A DNA stretch of 60,000 bases from Nematostella vectensis (GCF_932526225.1 NC_064034.1:19406927-19466926), one strand, 5' to 3'; positions 12,801 through 24,088 are shown, counted from the first letter of the stretch. Notes: generated from the letters alone by a model not told the origin. A program made the numbers and translations.

Positions 12801-15800
12801 TAGACAAACACAACAGTGATATCAACCCAGGTATTGTAAAGTTACGCATATTTCTTAATTAACTTTATTACGGTACTGAAACAAAATACATACTACTTAT
12901 CAACCGAGCGCAAGGTCTGTACTAAAAAATGTCAGCTCACAGGCTTCTTGTACAGACGAAGGCCGCAGGCCTCATTATGTACTTCTCATTACGAGCAAGC
13001 ATTACCGAGCAAGCGAGGTTAATAAGTTATTTATTATATGGATTTTAAAAATATTTGTACAAGAAGGAAAACTTAGGCTGCTTAAGTAGAAGAAGGAACC
13101 CTTTCTGGAGCCATGCCAAAGCTCGAAATAACGAGCCGATTTGTAAAATGACCATCGAAAATTGCTTTTTACGCCGATTTTACCGACCTTCACATGAAAA
13201 GATTAGTTCTCTTTACGGTAAATCGTTTTCAAACTCCCTGTGTTATGACAATTTCCCGCCATAATGATCATGGTCATTGCAAACAAAATCTTCACGAACA
13301 TCAGCGAAACTCTCAGAAGCAACTGTTTAGAAGAAAGGTAAACGGAGTTGGAAATTATATTGAGGAAAAAAATTATAAGATAAGTAAGCTTAAGTATGTA
13401 ATAAAACTCACTGTCTGAATATAAATATTGATACTCATCCTTGCAGAAAACTGGCAACAATTTGCTATAACATTGTAAAAAACAAGCTTTTTGTTGTTGA
13501 TTTTCTCAAGAGAGTCGTCGTCGCTCCGGAAAATTATTTGTAACAACCGCGGTCATTACAGGAAGATCCGGACCGCTCAACAGCCAATCAGTGTGCGCCA
13601 TTCCACCAGAAGTGGTTGTTGCTATATAATAAAGACATATATTACATTACACTGTCAAGGTAAAAGGCAAATTCACTGATTACAATATACTTTACCTTAA
13701 CGGTGACATTTCGAAACAAAAACTACTGGCGGCGCTGTGTACGATTGAAAACTAAACATTTTTATGAAATACGGTGTTATACAAACAATTTACATAGACT
13801 CCCTACAATAAAACAAAAGGTAAAAACAACAGACTTGATACTATTTAAAACATGTCTTTGACAATAGCGAAAAATGACATACAAACAGAACATGAATGAA
13901 ACATGTTCTCTGTATCTACAAGAGTCTTTTTTACCATAAAAGAAACAATGTTCTACGAATGTCACTGCTTTCCAGAACACCCTGACATCTCTTTTGAACA
14001 CAACTGCGCTCGTCTTCACTGTCACTTAACATAGAGGAAGGTCTCTTTCACCAACTCAAGGGGCCACTGACGACTCATACACAAAAAGAACAAGGTCTCC
14101 AGTAACTAGGTTGGGCATGGTCAAAGCACTCTTCTGGTACTCTTGTAATGCAGACAGATACTTGCGCAGCCAATACCTCCAGAAGATGTTGCACACGTCG
14201 CAGGGAGCAGAAGAGGGATCAACAGGCATAACAGGCGTTTGATAAACCAAGAGCAACTTGTCGGGAGTCAGGGTTCCAGGTCGTTGGGGTTGTCACTTAC
14301 ACGACTTGGTGGTCTATCATTCAAGATCTTCGACCTCTGTCATTACAGTATTTTGTTATCCACAACTTGACTACCCAGTAGAATTACAAATTGAGTAAAT
14401 TATTCGTTCCCTGGGCGATAAGCAATGGTTCCCATTGCAATAAACAAATTCCCTCATGGGCATATCAAGCCTATTAATTACTTCTGTAAACTTGCAATAA
14501 CTTGGATCGAGATTCAGGAACCTTGTGCTAGCATGGCCTGCATTTCTGCTTATTCCGCATTTAATGGCGCTCCTCTGAATTTTGAGCCTTGCCTGTCTTG
14601 CTTGCAAACGATCTTCATTCAGTGCGAACTCCATCTTCTGCTCTGCTTTTTGCCTTCATCTCTGCTTTTCGCCTCCATCTGTGTTTGTAACTGGACGACT
14701 TTGAAGACCTCAAAGATTCTGACCTCTGCTGGAATTCCTGTGGTCCTGTCTGACCCTACATCTCTTGGGTATCCTGTGGTCCTGGGTAACCGGACATCTC
14801 TTGGGTATCCTGTGGTCCCATGTAACTAGACATCTCTTGGGTATCCTGTGGTCCTGTGTAACCGGACATCTCTTGGGTATCCTGTCGACCTGTGTAACCG
14901 GACATCTCTTGGGTATCTTGTGGTCCCATGTAACTAGACATCTCTTGGGTATCCTGTGGTCCTGTGTAACTGGACATCTCTTGGGTATCCTGTGGTCCTG
15001 TGTAACCGGACATCTTTTGTGTATCCTGTGTAACTGGACATCTCTTGGGTATCCTGTGTAACCGGACATCTCTTGGGTATCCTGTGTAACCGGACATCTC
15101 TTGGGTATCCTGTGGTTCCATGTAACTAGACATCACTTGGGTATCTTGTCGTCCTGTGTAACCGGACATCTCTTGGGTAACCTGTCGTCCTGTGTAACTG
15201 GATATCTCTTGGGTATCCTGTGGTCCTGTGTAACCGGACATCTCTTGGGTATCCTGTGGTCTTGTGTAACCGGACATCTCTTGGGTATCCTGTGGTCCTG
15301 TGTAACTAGACATCTCTTGGGTATCCTGTCATCCTGTGTAACCGGACATCTCTTGGGTATCCTGTCGTCCTGTGTAAACGGACATCTCTTGGGTATCCTG
15401 TGGTGCTGTGTAACCGGACATCTCTTAGGTATCCTGCCGTCCTGTGTTAGCGGACATCTCTTGGGTATCCTGTCGTCCTGTGTAACCGGGCATCTCTTGG
15501 GTATCCTGTGGTCCTGTGTAACACGACATCTCTTGGGTATCCTGTGGTCCTGTGTAACCGGACATCTCTTGGGTATCCTGTCATCCTGTGTAACCGGACA
15601 TCTCTTGGGTATCCTGTCAACCTGTGTAACCGGACATCTCTTGGGTATCCTGTGGTCCTGTGTAACCGGACATCTCTTGGGTATCCTGTCGACCTGTGTA
15701 ACCAGACATCTCTTGGGTATCCTGTCGTCCTGTGTAACCGGACATCTCTTGGGTATCCTGTGTAAACGGACATCTCTTGGGTATCATGTGGTGCTGTGTA

Positions 15801-18800
15801 ACCGGACATCTCTTGGGTATCCTGTCGTCCTGTGTAACCGGACATCTCTTGGGTATCCTGTGGTCCTGTTTAACCAGACATCTCTTGGGTATCCTGCGGT
15901 ATGGTGTAAGCGGAATCTCTTGGGTACCCTGTGGTCCTGTGTAACCGGACATTTCTTGGGTATCCTGTGGTTCTTTGGTCATTGCATCAGCAGCCCATAT
16001 CTTTTGTTCAATGCTTTGATTTTTCCATAACGTGGTTATATTCTGCTGCAACTTGGCCTCGTTCCCAGAACCCTGAGCCACCTGGTAATACTCAAGGCAC
16101 TCGCCCTTGTACCGGTCGCATTATTTCTCTAGATGGGATCTCTGTCAGAGAACCTCCAATGTCAGGGAACCACCAATCTGAGATAATAACTCAACTTGCT
16201 TAATACATCTTGTTATGTGCCCTTTAAAGGCCATCATAGAACTTCTTAATTCTTTCAAGCTAGATCTAGACATCTTTTAAACTCGCCAGCAACCTCTACT
16301 TGTTGTTAAGTATGATATAACCATAAAGTTACGCATATTTCTTTTTCAACTATAATTAGAGTACTGAAACAAAAAAAGAACAGGCATATATTTTCTTACA
16401 CTATAAAGGTAAATTCACTAATTACAAATTACTTTACCTTAACATTGACATTTCGACGAAAGAAGACAAAAACTACTACTGGCGGGTGCTGTGTATGACA
16501 ACACGACACAATACTACTGACAGCGCTGCGTCAATTAAAAACTAAACTTGATTTTTATGAAGTGCATGGTTAAACAAACGATTTACAAAGACTCAGTCAA
16601 ATAAAACAAAAGGTAAAAACAACATGCCTTGACCAGGGACTCGATACTATTTAAAACATGTAAACATGGGTCACAAACAGAACATGAATATAGTCATTGT
16701 TTTCTACACCAGGGGTTTATCTAAGATATCTTGAAGTGAGAAATGTGTAAGGTATATGATAGGTGGTAGTTTGAAGATTTTATCTGCCACGAGTTTCTGA
16801 ATATTAGGTATCTGTATGCAAAAAAACATGCTTTTAAATGCATAATTCCAAAATACAAAGCAGGCCCATACGCAGGAGATCTTCCTGTAAACTTCTGGTG
16901 ACCAGCTTCCGGTTGAAGCTTAGTACTATAAAAGAGCCTTGTCATCGACCTGTGACCGCATATAAGCTAGTTTTTACATAAGCTAGTTTTTACAGAAAAG
17001 TCTTCGATGTGGTTTGAGCGTGCGCATGTGTCTTCGCCACTGATGTCAATCGATCTTCTACGGTTCAGTACAATTCAAGTTGTTAGTTTACAAAACAAGT
17101 AAAATGCTAGCAAAGCTTTTACTTCTCCTTCTTCTAGTACTTGAAGATTCGCGTCTCTGGGTTTTCCGCGTTATTTGTTTGTCGCCAAAGCTGCGACTTT
17201 TAAAGTCAGAGAAACACAAGAGAAAAGCCTCTGTTACAGGGCCTTTCTTTGCAGGGTTATTAAAAGAAAGCCTCTGTTTGCAGGTCAAGAATAGTATGGA
17301 CTTTGATAAGTTGTTTTTTCCATATTTTTGTTTTATAATTTAAGTGCTAAATATCAAACAAAACTCGTTCAAACACGCTTATCCATCAAGAAACGATCAA
17401 TAACGATTTTGCGAATTTCTAGAGTGTTGACATGGTTAAAATGACTGTAGCTTAATTAATTATGTTGGGTATTTAACTTCTGTTTAACTTTCTGTTTGAC
17501 ATGCTAGCAAAAGCAGTTCGAACGGTGAGATACCAATTAGGGTAAAAACTAATTTTACTCAAAGGTTACTTCGGCAATGCTTGGTAATATAGTGGTTCTG
17601 TCGCTTGTCTAAGACGTCAGAGACCGGAGGTTCGATCTCTACTTGTGACGTCTTATTTTATAAAAAAATTTTTTTTTACTTTTTATGATAATAATAAATA
17701 ATCAAACTGTTCTTGGTGTTTCATCACATCGAAAAGAAAGGACATTGTTAAGAACTCCCAGCATCTTGGATGTGTTCATCCTTTGTTCAAAATTCATCCT
17801 GTATATGTTTTATGCACACAAGAAAATAACTAGAAAAACAAATTTGCATTCACGAGTGGCTCACAGAGCCCTTTGATTTTACATTAGAGCGGACATTTCA
17901 GTCTAGGGGGGGTTCTTTTGACCCCCCTTGTTACAGGCCTGCAAAGTCAGGAGATATACAAGACAAATAAGGGAGGCAACATCTAGATAGGCACAGAGGA
18001 GATGTGTTCCATGCCAAATAAAAATAATTTTTTGGTATTTTTGAAACACAAGTATGTTGAAGTTTGGCAGCAATCACTCTCACCGTAACAATAACCAACA
18101 ACAGCTTGTTGGACCTCAGTGAAGTCTACCCTTGCATCATTCAAAGCCTTTGTAGCTGAAAACAAAATCACCATAAAACATCAGCAGAGTTCTAGATCCC
18201 TAGGGATGCATGGCTTGGTCAGACATCAGAGTGGTAAGTTGGTAAGGGGGGGGGGGGGGGGGAGGGATAGGAATGCTTGGAGTGATAAAATAGCCTGGGA
18301 GTCTCATCATAAATGCTCATTGTGTCAACAACTAAACCAGCGGCACCAGTCAAATTCACTAATTGGATTAAAGAGCATTTTATTTCTTGATTTCAACAAT
18401 ATGTTTGTATGCACAGTTGTGAAGGAGAAGGAGGGGCTGAGAGTTCCTCCGAAGGAATAACGCTGGTAATACCAGCAAAGCCACTCTGCTTTGTGTTGAT
18501 TTGATTTTGTAATTTCCTGTTTTTTCTTAGTTATCTCAATCTACCTGACTTGCAGTGTCTCCAGCATATATATATTTAAACTTCTATTCTGGGCATTTGA
18601 CTCCTTAACACCCGCCTGTAAAAAATCCTTCGGTATCTAAGTACCTGCTTCTTTAGCCATGTCGGGATAGTCAAAATCTTCTCTCCTTCCTGGCTTTTCA
18701 AACTGAAAAACACAACAAAACAATTCACACCACAGGGCTGTATACCCGGGGTGACCCAGCATCTAGACTTACAAAGCTGTCAGCCCAACTTGGACAGAAA

Positions 18801-19114
18801 TCTTGTGAAATGGGGTGAAATACAGTAAATATGTGAGGAAAAAAGCACGAATTAGGCGGGTGTCACAAGATTTTGGACTTCATCACTAGCCTTATTTTTG
18901 TGAGAATGTTCATACATTCTCTGTATTCACCCGCATCGGCTCTCTTGGGTTTGTTTCGCATATTTACTGTATTCCACCCGATTTCACAAGATCCCTAGCC
19001 AAGTTGGGTTGACAGCTATGATTACCTCAAATACAGAAAATAAAACCGTAACGAGTAAATACTACTGACCTTAGTCATCCCTACACCGATCACGTACACT
19101 CTCCTGCCTGGCAT
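3811..19114 (-). CDS. SCP2: Sterol carrier protein 2 / SCPx: peroxisomal 3-ketoacyl-CoA thiolase fused to SCP2 domain
   Basis: Eighteen exons, all in phase, give about 537 residues (human SCPx has 547): 19070-19114, 18645-18702, 18084-18155, 12611-12675, 12121-12184, 11825-11892, 11613-11739, 10402-10465, 10195-10281, 8612-8762, 7884-7935, 7706-7801, 6904-7011, 5922-6072, 5735-5834, 4674-4806, 4389-4465, 3811-3906. The thiolase part (about 1-402) starts [15 protein letters not shown] and shows NNACATGSS with the acyl-carrier Cys near 85, HDCFSTNE near 297, GHPLGATG with catalytic His near 347, and QHNLGLGGA. The SCP2 lipid-binding domain (about 430-537) shows DKADCTITM and ends in SKL, a type 1 peroxisomal import signal. 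SCPx cleaves branched 3-oxoacyl-CoAs and bile-acid-type side chains, and the SCP2 part transfers lipids. The start fits the family N terminus. No internal SCP2-only promoter could be identified. Confidence 0.95.
3960..4370. repeat. GAT/ATG-rich simple repeat in the last SCP2 intron
   Basis: The interval between SCP2 exons 17 and 18 is dominated by degenerate GATGAT/TGATGTTGATGAT trinucleotide sequence. Open frames here, read in either direction, are low-complexity artefacts of the repeat. Confidence 0.8.
6780..6822. repeat. Solitary copy of the 42-bp SCP2 minisatellite unit
   Basis: AACTGATTGGCAAAGTTCTG followed by TAAGCAAGCTATGGCAAA matches one unit of the large array at 9105-10175 almost exactly. 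It sits alone in a different SCP2 intron (exons 13-14), about 2.3 kb away. Confidence 0.8.
7388..7745. repeat. 49-bp tandem repeat containing the end of SCP2 exon 12 and its splice donor
   Basis: Seven units, mostly spaced 49 bp apart (one 53, one 43), each hold a copy of the exon segment encoding EALGLCDE followed by a GAGGGTAAG-like donor, read on the minus strand. The copy at 7706-7745 is the real exon end; the other six lie in the following intron. Using any later donor would put a TGA stop in frame two codons past the real junction (Asp-Glu-Gly-Lys-Thr-stop), so only the first donor gives a productive message. Confidence 0.85.
9105..10175. repeat. 42-bp minisatellite in SCP2 intron 9
   Basis: About 25 copies of a 42-bp unit (AACTGATTGGCAAACTTCTG plus TAAGCAAGCTATGGCAACTAAG) fill most of the intron between exons 9 and 10. 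Copies are close to identical in the centre and degrade at both edges, above all near 9840-10175. The array ends about 20 bp from the exon 9 donor at 10194. Because 42 is a multiple of three, it produces long spurious minus-strand frames with a 14-residue period ([14 protein letters not shown]). Confidence 0.92.
10497..11234. mobile_element. TA-flanked DNA transposon remnant (Tc1/mariner- or pogo-like MITE)
   Basis: The 738-bp element lies in SCP2 intron 7. Its ends are inverted: CAGTCGAAGCTCTC at the left and CAGTTTAAGCTCTCGTAAGC at the right (complement), each bordered by TA. A subterminal motif, CTCTCGTAAGCGACC, recurs several times in both orientations inside the two ends, as expected for transposase-binding repeats. 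No transposase frame remains, so it is non-autonomous. The superfamily is inferred from the TA target and the CAGT ends only. Confidence 0.7.
14041..14256 (-). pseudogene. Integrase C-terminal fragment, BEL/Pao-like
   Basis: The frame contains [18 protein letters not shown] and [10 protein letters not shown], which match the conserved end of BEL/Pao integrases (a W-R-W-L-R-EYLP-LQERQKW region and a GDLVLV strand). The reading frame breaks just after YESS: the next expected motif (QWPL) appears in a different frame close to 14060. The fragment has no catalytic DDE core. It supports the BEL/Pao assignment of the surrounding element. Confidence 0.6.
14735..15975. repeat. 36-bp minisatellite inside the BEL/Pao remnant
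   Basis: About 34 copies of a 36-bp unit (GGTCCTGTGTAACCGGACAT then CTCTTGGGTATCCTGT), a few shortened to 24 bp, form the array. On the minus strand the unit is 12 codons and encodes [12 protein letters not shown], continuous with a non-repetitive gag-like start at about 16081 ([14 protein letters not shown]). The array therefore probably expanded within the gag-like coding region. Frameshifted units break the frame, so no intact protein is predicted. Confidence 0.9.
17579..17652 (+). pseudogene. tRNA-like sequence with RNA polymerase III box motifs
   Basis: An A-box-like segment (TAATATAGTGGTTC) and a B-box-like GGTTCGATCTC are at tRNA spacing, with a possible anticodon-loop region between them. 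The acceptor ends do not pair well, so this is a degraded tRNA or the head of a tRNA-derived SINE. A T/A-rich tract follows. It lies in SCP2 intron 3. Confidence 0.35.
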
Positions 19115-21159
19115 TTTGATAAAAATTATATTTTGTGCTGTGCGATTTTTGTAGAGGGAGAAGGAGGACACGAATTGTACCAAAATGTTTGGTTGGTCAG
19201 CGGATATGGATCGAACGACAACCACGTGATCCGTAATTTAATCCTTTAAAATGGGAGGCCTGTGGTAAAAGTTTCTGGGGTTATCTGTGAAACCTCACTT
19301 TCCCACTGAACAGCAATTTTTTTAAAATGGAATTTAAGATCTAATCGCTACAAAAGCGTAATAAATCAGTAAAATGACTTGTACTTACAAGCCCCCCTAC
19401 TCCTAAAGCGCATGCGCATTTCGCCCAGGTATCTACTAAAGAAAGTTAAAAAATTCTAAACTATGACCCTGAAGGACGCAATTTTATAAGTCCCCCTTCA
19501 TTCCCCCTCTCCCACCTCGAAATCCCCCCCTAGCATAATTGACATGGTCAGGGCGAAACTTTGACTCCAGCCCTCCTTGGAGAGGTGACATGACCGGGGT
19601 GAAACATTACTCCATCCCCACCCCCCTCCTCCCTGGAGAGGTGAAACTTTCAGAGAGTGTTGACAGGAAGTCTGTATTAGAGCGATACTTTGTGCAGCTC
19701 CCTTGACTCAACCCCGACCCTCCTCCACCTCTGACAGTGTTGACATACATAGCCGAGCAAGCCTCGAATTATTGGGGGCATGATTCAGAAACATCAAGAA
19801 AACAATGGGGGGCACACCCACGCCCCTACAGGTCATTTTCTTATGATTTTTGAAAATATTGGGGAGGGGGGGGGACGTGCCCCCAGTGCCCCACCCCCTT
19901 CTACGGCCCTGACATATCAGGAGGAAACCCCCCTCCCCCCTCTTGACTTAACATCTCATATCGTGATCCCTTCCTGCTCTGATGAAGAGTGACGCATTGC
20001 GCAAGTATCGACGCCGACTGTGTAACTGTTCACTAAGTTCTTTATGTTTGGGCGTTTTCGGCATTCCATGTTTGTTGTCAAGATTGCGCGCAGATTGCGT
20101 GTGCTTCACTTGTCAAGCATGATTGCGTGGCGCAATCAAGCAAAGGGGCGGTTCCCTAGGCGACAGAGAGAATGATATTAACATGCATGTTTTCAACCTC
20201 CTCATGCATGCAAACGCACTTAGTGCACATGGTTATAGGACTCTGCTGTTATATAACAAGGACACTATAGTGCACATGGCTAGAACACTTATTTCAGATC
20301 AAAATAACTCGATGATGCATACCGATGATTCATTAGCCGATCATTTTATTAAAGAACATAGCTAGAAACATAGGCGTCAGCGGGCAACAAACACTACAGT
20401 ACCGATATACCGCGCCACACGTCTTTTGGAACGCAGCTGTATGGAGTGTACCTCTTCCGGATAGAAATTTATCACAGATATCAGTTCCATACGACAAGAA
20501 GACATTTGCAATTATTTATCTGGGTGTTTTGTTCAAGTGTGACATCTTAACCTGAAAAATTGCGTGAAAGAAAAAGCGGCCAATTCGTTTTAATAAGCAA
20601 TGAAAGAAAATCAATGCAAGTCTCTACTAAAAAATATGCACAGCACTAGAGAGCATAGAACTCAATGGAAATAAGATGATTAACATGCACTCTCTCCGTT
20701 TGATAGCATTTCCTATGGGCAACTATTCCTCAAAAAAGGTTAGAGGGTGATAAATGCTACTTTGTCACGGCACACGTCTTGGCGCCAAAGGTAAGCACAC
20801 CTACAAAGGTCTACCTGCTGTTGTCAACACTGGGATCAAGCTACCACCTGCCACGGTAAGTACGCCTTTCCCGCCAAACCACGACCGTGTGTGAAAAACA
20901 ACTCGAGTACCAGCAAGTACACGCCTTCCCGCCAAACCACGACCGTGTGTGAAAAACAACTCGAGTACAAGCAAGTACACGCCTTCCCGCCAAAACACGA
21001 CCGTGTGTGAAAAACAACAACATGAAAATCATTAGGATAGTGCAAAAAAGTGCCCCTTTTTCCTAACCAATGTAATAATGTAATAATATAACGATTGCTG
21101 CGGCGGGAACCATAGTCAAACCTGACAAGTTATACACTCTTTTTGCTTTATTACCTTTT
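19115..21159. other. SCP2 upstream region, no gene recognised
   Basis: The first bases upstream of the SCP2 start should hold its promoter and 5' untranslated region, but no clear TATA or other core element was found. C- and G-rich tracts occur near 19490-19930. Only short frames lacking recognisable domains are present. Confidence 0.4.
20863..21021. repeat. 58-bp tandem repeat, three copies
   Basis: CCGCCAAACCACGACCGTGT followed by GTGAAAAACAACTCGAGTAC recurs at exactly 58-bp spacing (near 20871, 20929 and 20987) with few differences. It lies about 1.8 kb upstream of the SCP2 start. Confidence 0.85.
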
Positions 21160-21410
21160 TATAGGAACGTCCAGACTGAGAATTCGTCAAATTTTAAGAC
21201 TATTATAAGAACTGCCAAAGCTCAAATAGCAGTAAAAATTGTTTTGTCAGTGTGACGCATTCTTAGACGCAGATTCAAATTCTTTTAATAAAAAAATGTT
21301 ACTGATCATTTTGTGTAATTCTCTTCTAATAATTCACATCATGGGTATAAAATGTTTATTATACACTGAGATCTAAGAACGCCCTTAAGAATATTTCCCA
21401 GCCTTAAAAT
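21160..21410 (+). repeat. Dispersed repeat, copy 2 of an inverted pair
   Basis: This is the partner of 1635-1905 in opposite orientation, sharing GAACGTCCAG, CAAATTTTAAGA and TGTGTAATTCTCTTC in the same order. A non-coding MITE-like element is likely. Confidence 0.6.
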
Positions 21411-23040
21411 GCTTCAAAAGTAAAAACGGCCCAGCCTCAACTGAAAATTAAAAAGACTGCAGTAGCCAAGGGGGACAAGAAAGAAAGAGTGTGTTGGTGC
21501 TAAATAAGCAAGTACAATCCACGGGATTATGAAAACCGATCTAACATTGCTCTGAATGAATACTAAATGAATGACTTGGTGAATGAATGCCTGTGAATAC
21601 ATTTAATTGATTAACTCTGCTCTGGATGAATAGCTTATTATTTTAAATGAATGACTTTTTATAGAACCGTTCCTTTAGAAAAGCCAAAATAGGTCAACAA
21701 CTCTTTAATTAATCTTTCAAATAATAGATTCTCGGTTGATTGGTGTTTGGATGAATGCCATCGGTATAGTGAAGTAATGTATGTTACGAGCAGTCTTTGT
21801 CTGAGATAGCAGGTACCTCGATTACAAATGCAATTATAAGCCCGCCAAAACAGTGCTAATGATTTGTATAATGACATCTAACTAATCCATTTAACTCTGT
21901 GAAAACTCCATACCACAAAAATGAACTCTTAATGCATTTTCGGATTAGTTATTCTATAAAACGGATAGCGCTATGGAAGTGTGTTGCTATGTATTGGAAT
22001 GTAGTCCTGGGGTAGATGGGGCAGGTAGTCATGTCTGGGAACACGATCTTTGACGCATGACAGTGTTATCCAATTGCATCGCTCGAAAATAACATGCATG
22101 AAGTGCATTATTTTAGTATCACCTGCCTGCTCGTCACGAGGAAGCCGGTCTGACGATTGCCGCAAAACTAGTTTTAAGCGCGCACGTGGTATAATCGCAA
22201 AACAGGAAAATAGGTCATATCATCTGCATACTTTTTCTTCACGGAAACTGGAAAGACCTAACCGAATTGACAATAGTAATAAAGTAATAAAAATTAATTT
22301 AGATTTTACCCTTTTTGGACAAACTACCGCTAACACCACATCCCTCCCTTTTCATGGCAAAAATGACTTTCGTGATTTCTCTAACAGATGACCACGCTCC
22401 GATAAGTATAAAAGATCGTGTCGTTCCAGTCTAAAAAAAAAATGGCGCAAAATCAAAGCCCGATGTATATTATGGCGCTCTCTTTATTATGCAAAAGCAG
22501 TTATTCTGCGCGCCAAGATGGGGCAAGCAAACGTGTGTCCTTTTCCTAATAACCATTTAACCACAATAAGCTCACTTTACAGTTAAATAGCTCGTCACAC
22601 ACATGAGCAACCTTCCGAATCTTGCATCTCATTCAATCATTCATGTGAATGGGGACATCACGAATTACAGTTGCGCTCGTAAAACTATTGAGCAAATAAA
22701 CATTGATCTAGCCCTTAGAAGAGCAAACTTTTATTATTGCCCTGATCCTCTGCCAATAATACACCACGTGCAGAATGCTTATAATCCTTCAGTTAAAGAT
22801 GCAAATGATGTGACAACCTCTTCTTGCTTCGATGCTCTTCATGAATTTTAAATAAGTATCAAACAAAGGACCGTTTTTAGCACGTAAAATCGCGTTTTCA
22901 AACAGCGGAAATGCCATGGATTACAGATCGTCACAAACATCAGACTTATCAGACCTGCGGACATGAGCAGATGAAGAAATTTTATTGTCGGCTGGAAACC
23001 ATTTTACGGCAATTTTCAAAGTTGCTTTCAACTGGGTTCC
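21411..23040. other. Upstream region of the zinc-finger gene, no gene recognised
   Basis: Short frames such as the one at 22603-22851 lack domains, codon bias and splice context. No RNA gene was recognised. The last part merges with the zinc-finger promoter. Confidence 0.4.
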
Positions 23041-23047
23041 TACTTTA

Positions 23048-23100
23048 GGCGCGAAATTTATTTATTCGTGACGTCACAGGCATTACCGGTAGGCGGGAAA
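23048..23100 (+). promoter_or_regulatory. Proximal promoter with two E2F-like sites and a CRE palindrome
   Basis: GGCGCGAAA (23048-23056) and GGCGGGAAA (23092-23100) are both reverse complements of the E2F consensus TTTSSCGC. Between them TGACGTCA (23069-23076) is a full CREB/ATF palindrome. The cluster ends 64 bases before the zinc-finger start codon and no TATA box is evident. This is the arrangement typical of S-phase genes. Binding and function are inferred from consensus only. Confidence 0.55.
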
Positions 23101-23164
23101 TTCATAAAGAGCCGTGGTTTCAAATCTCACTCAATCACAAAACAGTTGATGCGCTGCTTTAAAC

Positions 23165-24088
23165 ATGGCGGATGTGCTGACGATCTCTCTGCAAAAGAGC
23201 GGAATTTACTTCCCACAACCACGACAAAACATCTTCAACTTCGGCGAAAAGGTTTTCTGCCCACTTCCCACCTCAGGGAATGCAAACGAGAACACGAGGC
23301 CTATTTTACCGACAAGAAGTTCAGTGATAGTTTGGTCCCCTTCAGCCCCCACGAGTCCACCGGCCAAACCGCCCTATCATAGCCCGCCGAGAAGTCCAGA
23401 TTCTTCCAGTTTTGCCTTTACAGAAGAAAGAACAGCTCATTCACCAACATCTCCGTCAGGTCTACCACTAAGAGGCCGCCCAAAGGCTGACATCGTGAAC
23501 AAGTTGATCCAAGAAGGCCGCCAAAGTTGCTCGTCGATTCGTTGTGATGTTTGTGGCCGAGTTTTCCCGCGCGAAAAATCTCTTCAAGCTCACAAGCGAA
23601 CACACAGCGGCGAGCGCCCCTACATTTGTGATTTTCCAAACTGTGGAAAGTCCTTCGTTCAGAGCGGCCAGCTAAAGACCCATCAGCGCCTACACACGGG
23701 AGAAAAGCCGTTTCTTTGCAGCGCGGATGGGTGTAGTACGCGCTTCACTCATGCAAACAGACATTGCCCTTTACATCCGAACGCGTCGTTAAAGAGAGTC
23801 AACGCAGAACTTCCTTTAAAAGAAATGCTCAACAACGAGAACTCAGAACCGAATGAATACAGAGCAGCTGTCTTGGCATGGCTTGATAAGTATGAGCGAG
23901 AAAGAGACGAAAGAACGCCATCTAAACACGAGGAGAAAGACCCCAAGCGTAAACTTGAGCGAGATGACGCGAAAACTCAACTAGCAGAACGCAAGAAAGC
24001 ACGAGTCGAAGCGAGAAGGCGAATGTCCGAAGCAAAAGAACGCTGGTACGGAGCTATGGCTCTTGTGGAACTTGCAGACTTAGAATGA
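23165..24088 (+). CDS. ZNF367: ZNF367-like C2H2 zinc-finger protein
   Basis: This 307-residue nuclear protein is encoded without introns. A proline/serine-rich N-terminal third leads to RGRPKAD (103-109), an AT-hook-like motif. Two classical fingers follow (Cys127, Cys130, His143, His147; Cys155, Cys160, His173, His177, joined by linker HSGERPY). A third, atypical one with CSADGC and RFTHANRHCPLH (Cys185, Cys190, His200, His204) comes next. The fingers and the C-terminal region with WLDKYERERDERTP and a charged coiled coil (about 250-300, ending ALVELADL) match the layout of vertebrate ZNF367, which I recall as a cell-cycle-linked transcription factor. Start choice: first Met (ATGGCGGATG), 64 bases after the E2F/CRE cluster. 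It probably binds DNA; targets are unknown. Confidence 0.85.
   Translation: MADVLTISLQKSGIYFPQPRQNIFNFGEKVFCPLPTSGNANENTRPILPTRSSVIVWSPSAPTSPPAKPPYHSPPRSPDSSSFAFTEERTAHSPTSPSGLPLRGRPKADIVNKLIQEGRQSCSSIRCDVCGRVFPREKSLQAHKRTHSGERPYICDFPNCGKSFVQSGQLKTHQRLHTGEKPFLCSADGCSTRFTHANRHCPLHPNASLKRVNAELPLKEMLNNENSEPNEYRAAVLAWLDKYERERDERTPSKHEEKDPKRKLERDDAKTQLAERKKARVEARRRMSEAKERWYGAMALVELADLE

Larger units (their letters stand above)
12836..16711 (-). mobile_element. Decayed BEL/Pao-type LTR retrotransposon in SCP2 intron 3
   Basis: Two direct repeats flank a coding remnant: 12836-13920 and 16322-16711. They share AAAGTTACGCATATTTCTT, a TTACTTTACCTTAAC segment, GGCGCTG, and an AAAACAAAAGGTAAAAACAAC to ATTTAAAACATG segment. 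The left copy carries an extra block of about 750 bp (12894-13645). Between them, on the minus strand, lie a gag-like charged region with a 36-bp repeat and an integrase-tail fragment, in the order expected for an element transcribed on this strand. Protease, reverse transcriptase and RNase H are missing. LTR divergence is substantial, so the insertion is old. Confidence 0.55.

Noticed and set aside
15101-16030. 309-codon plus-strand frame with [12 protein letters not shown] repeats
   Set aside because: It is the antisense reading of the 36-bp array; the gag-like sense is on the minus strand.
17080-17343. 87-codon plus-strand frame starting [10 protein letters not shown]
   Set aside because: It has a hydrophobic start that could resemble a signal peptide, but there is no family match, and it lies in SCP2 intron 3 among repeats. 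Not enough to call a gene.
22603-22851. 82-codon plus-strand frame
   Set aside because: It has no domain, splice context or promoter, and frames of this length are common in this composition.
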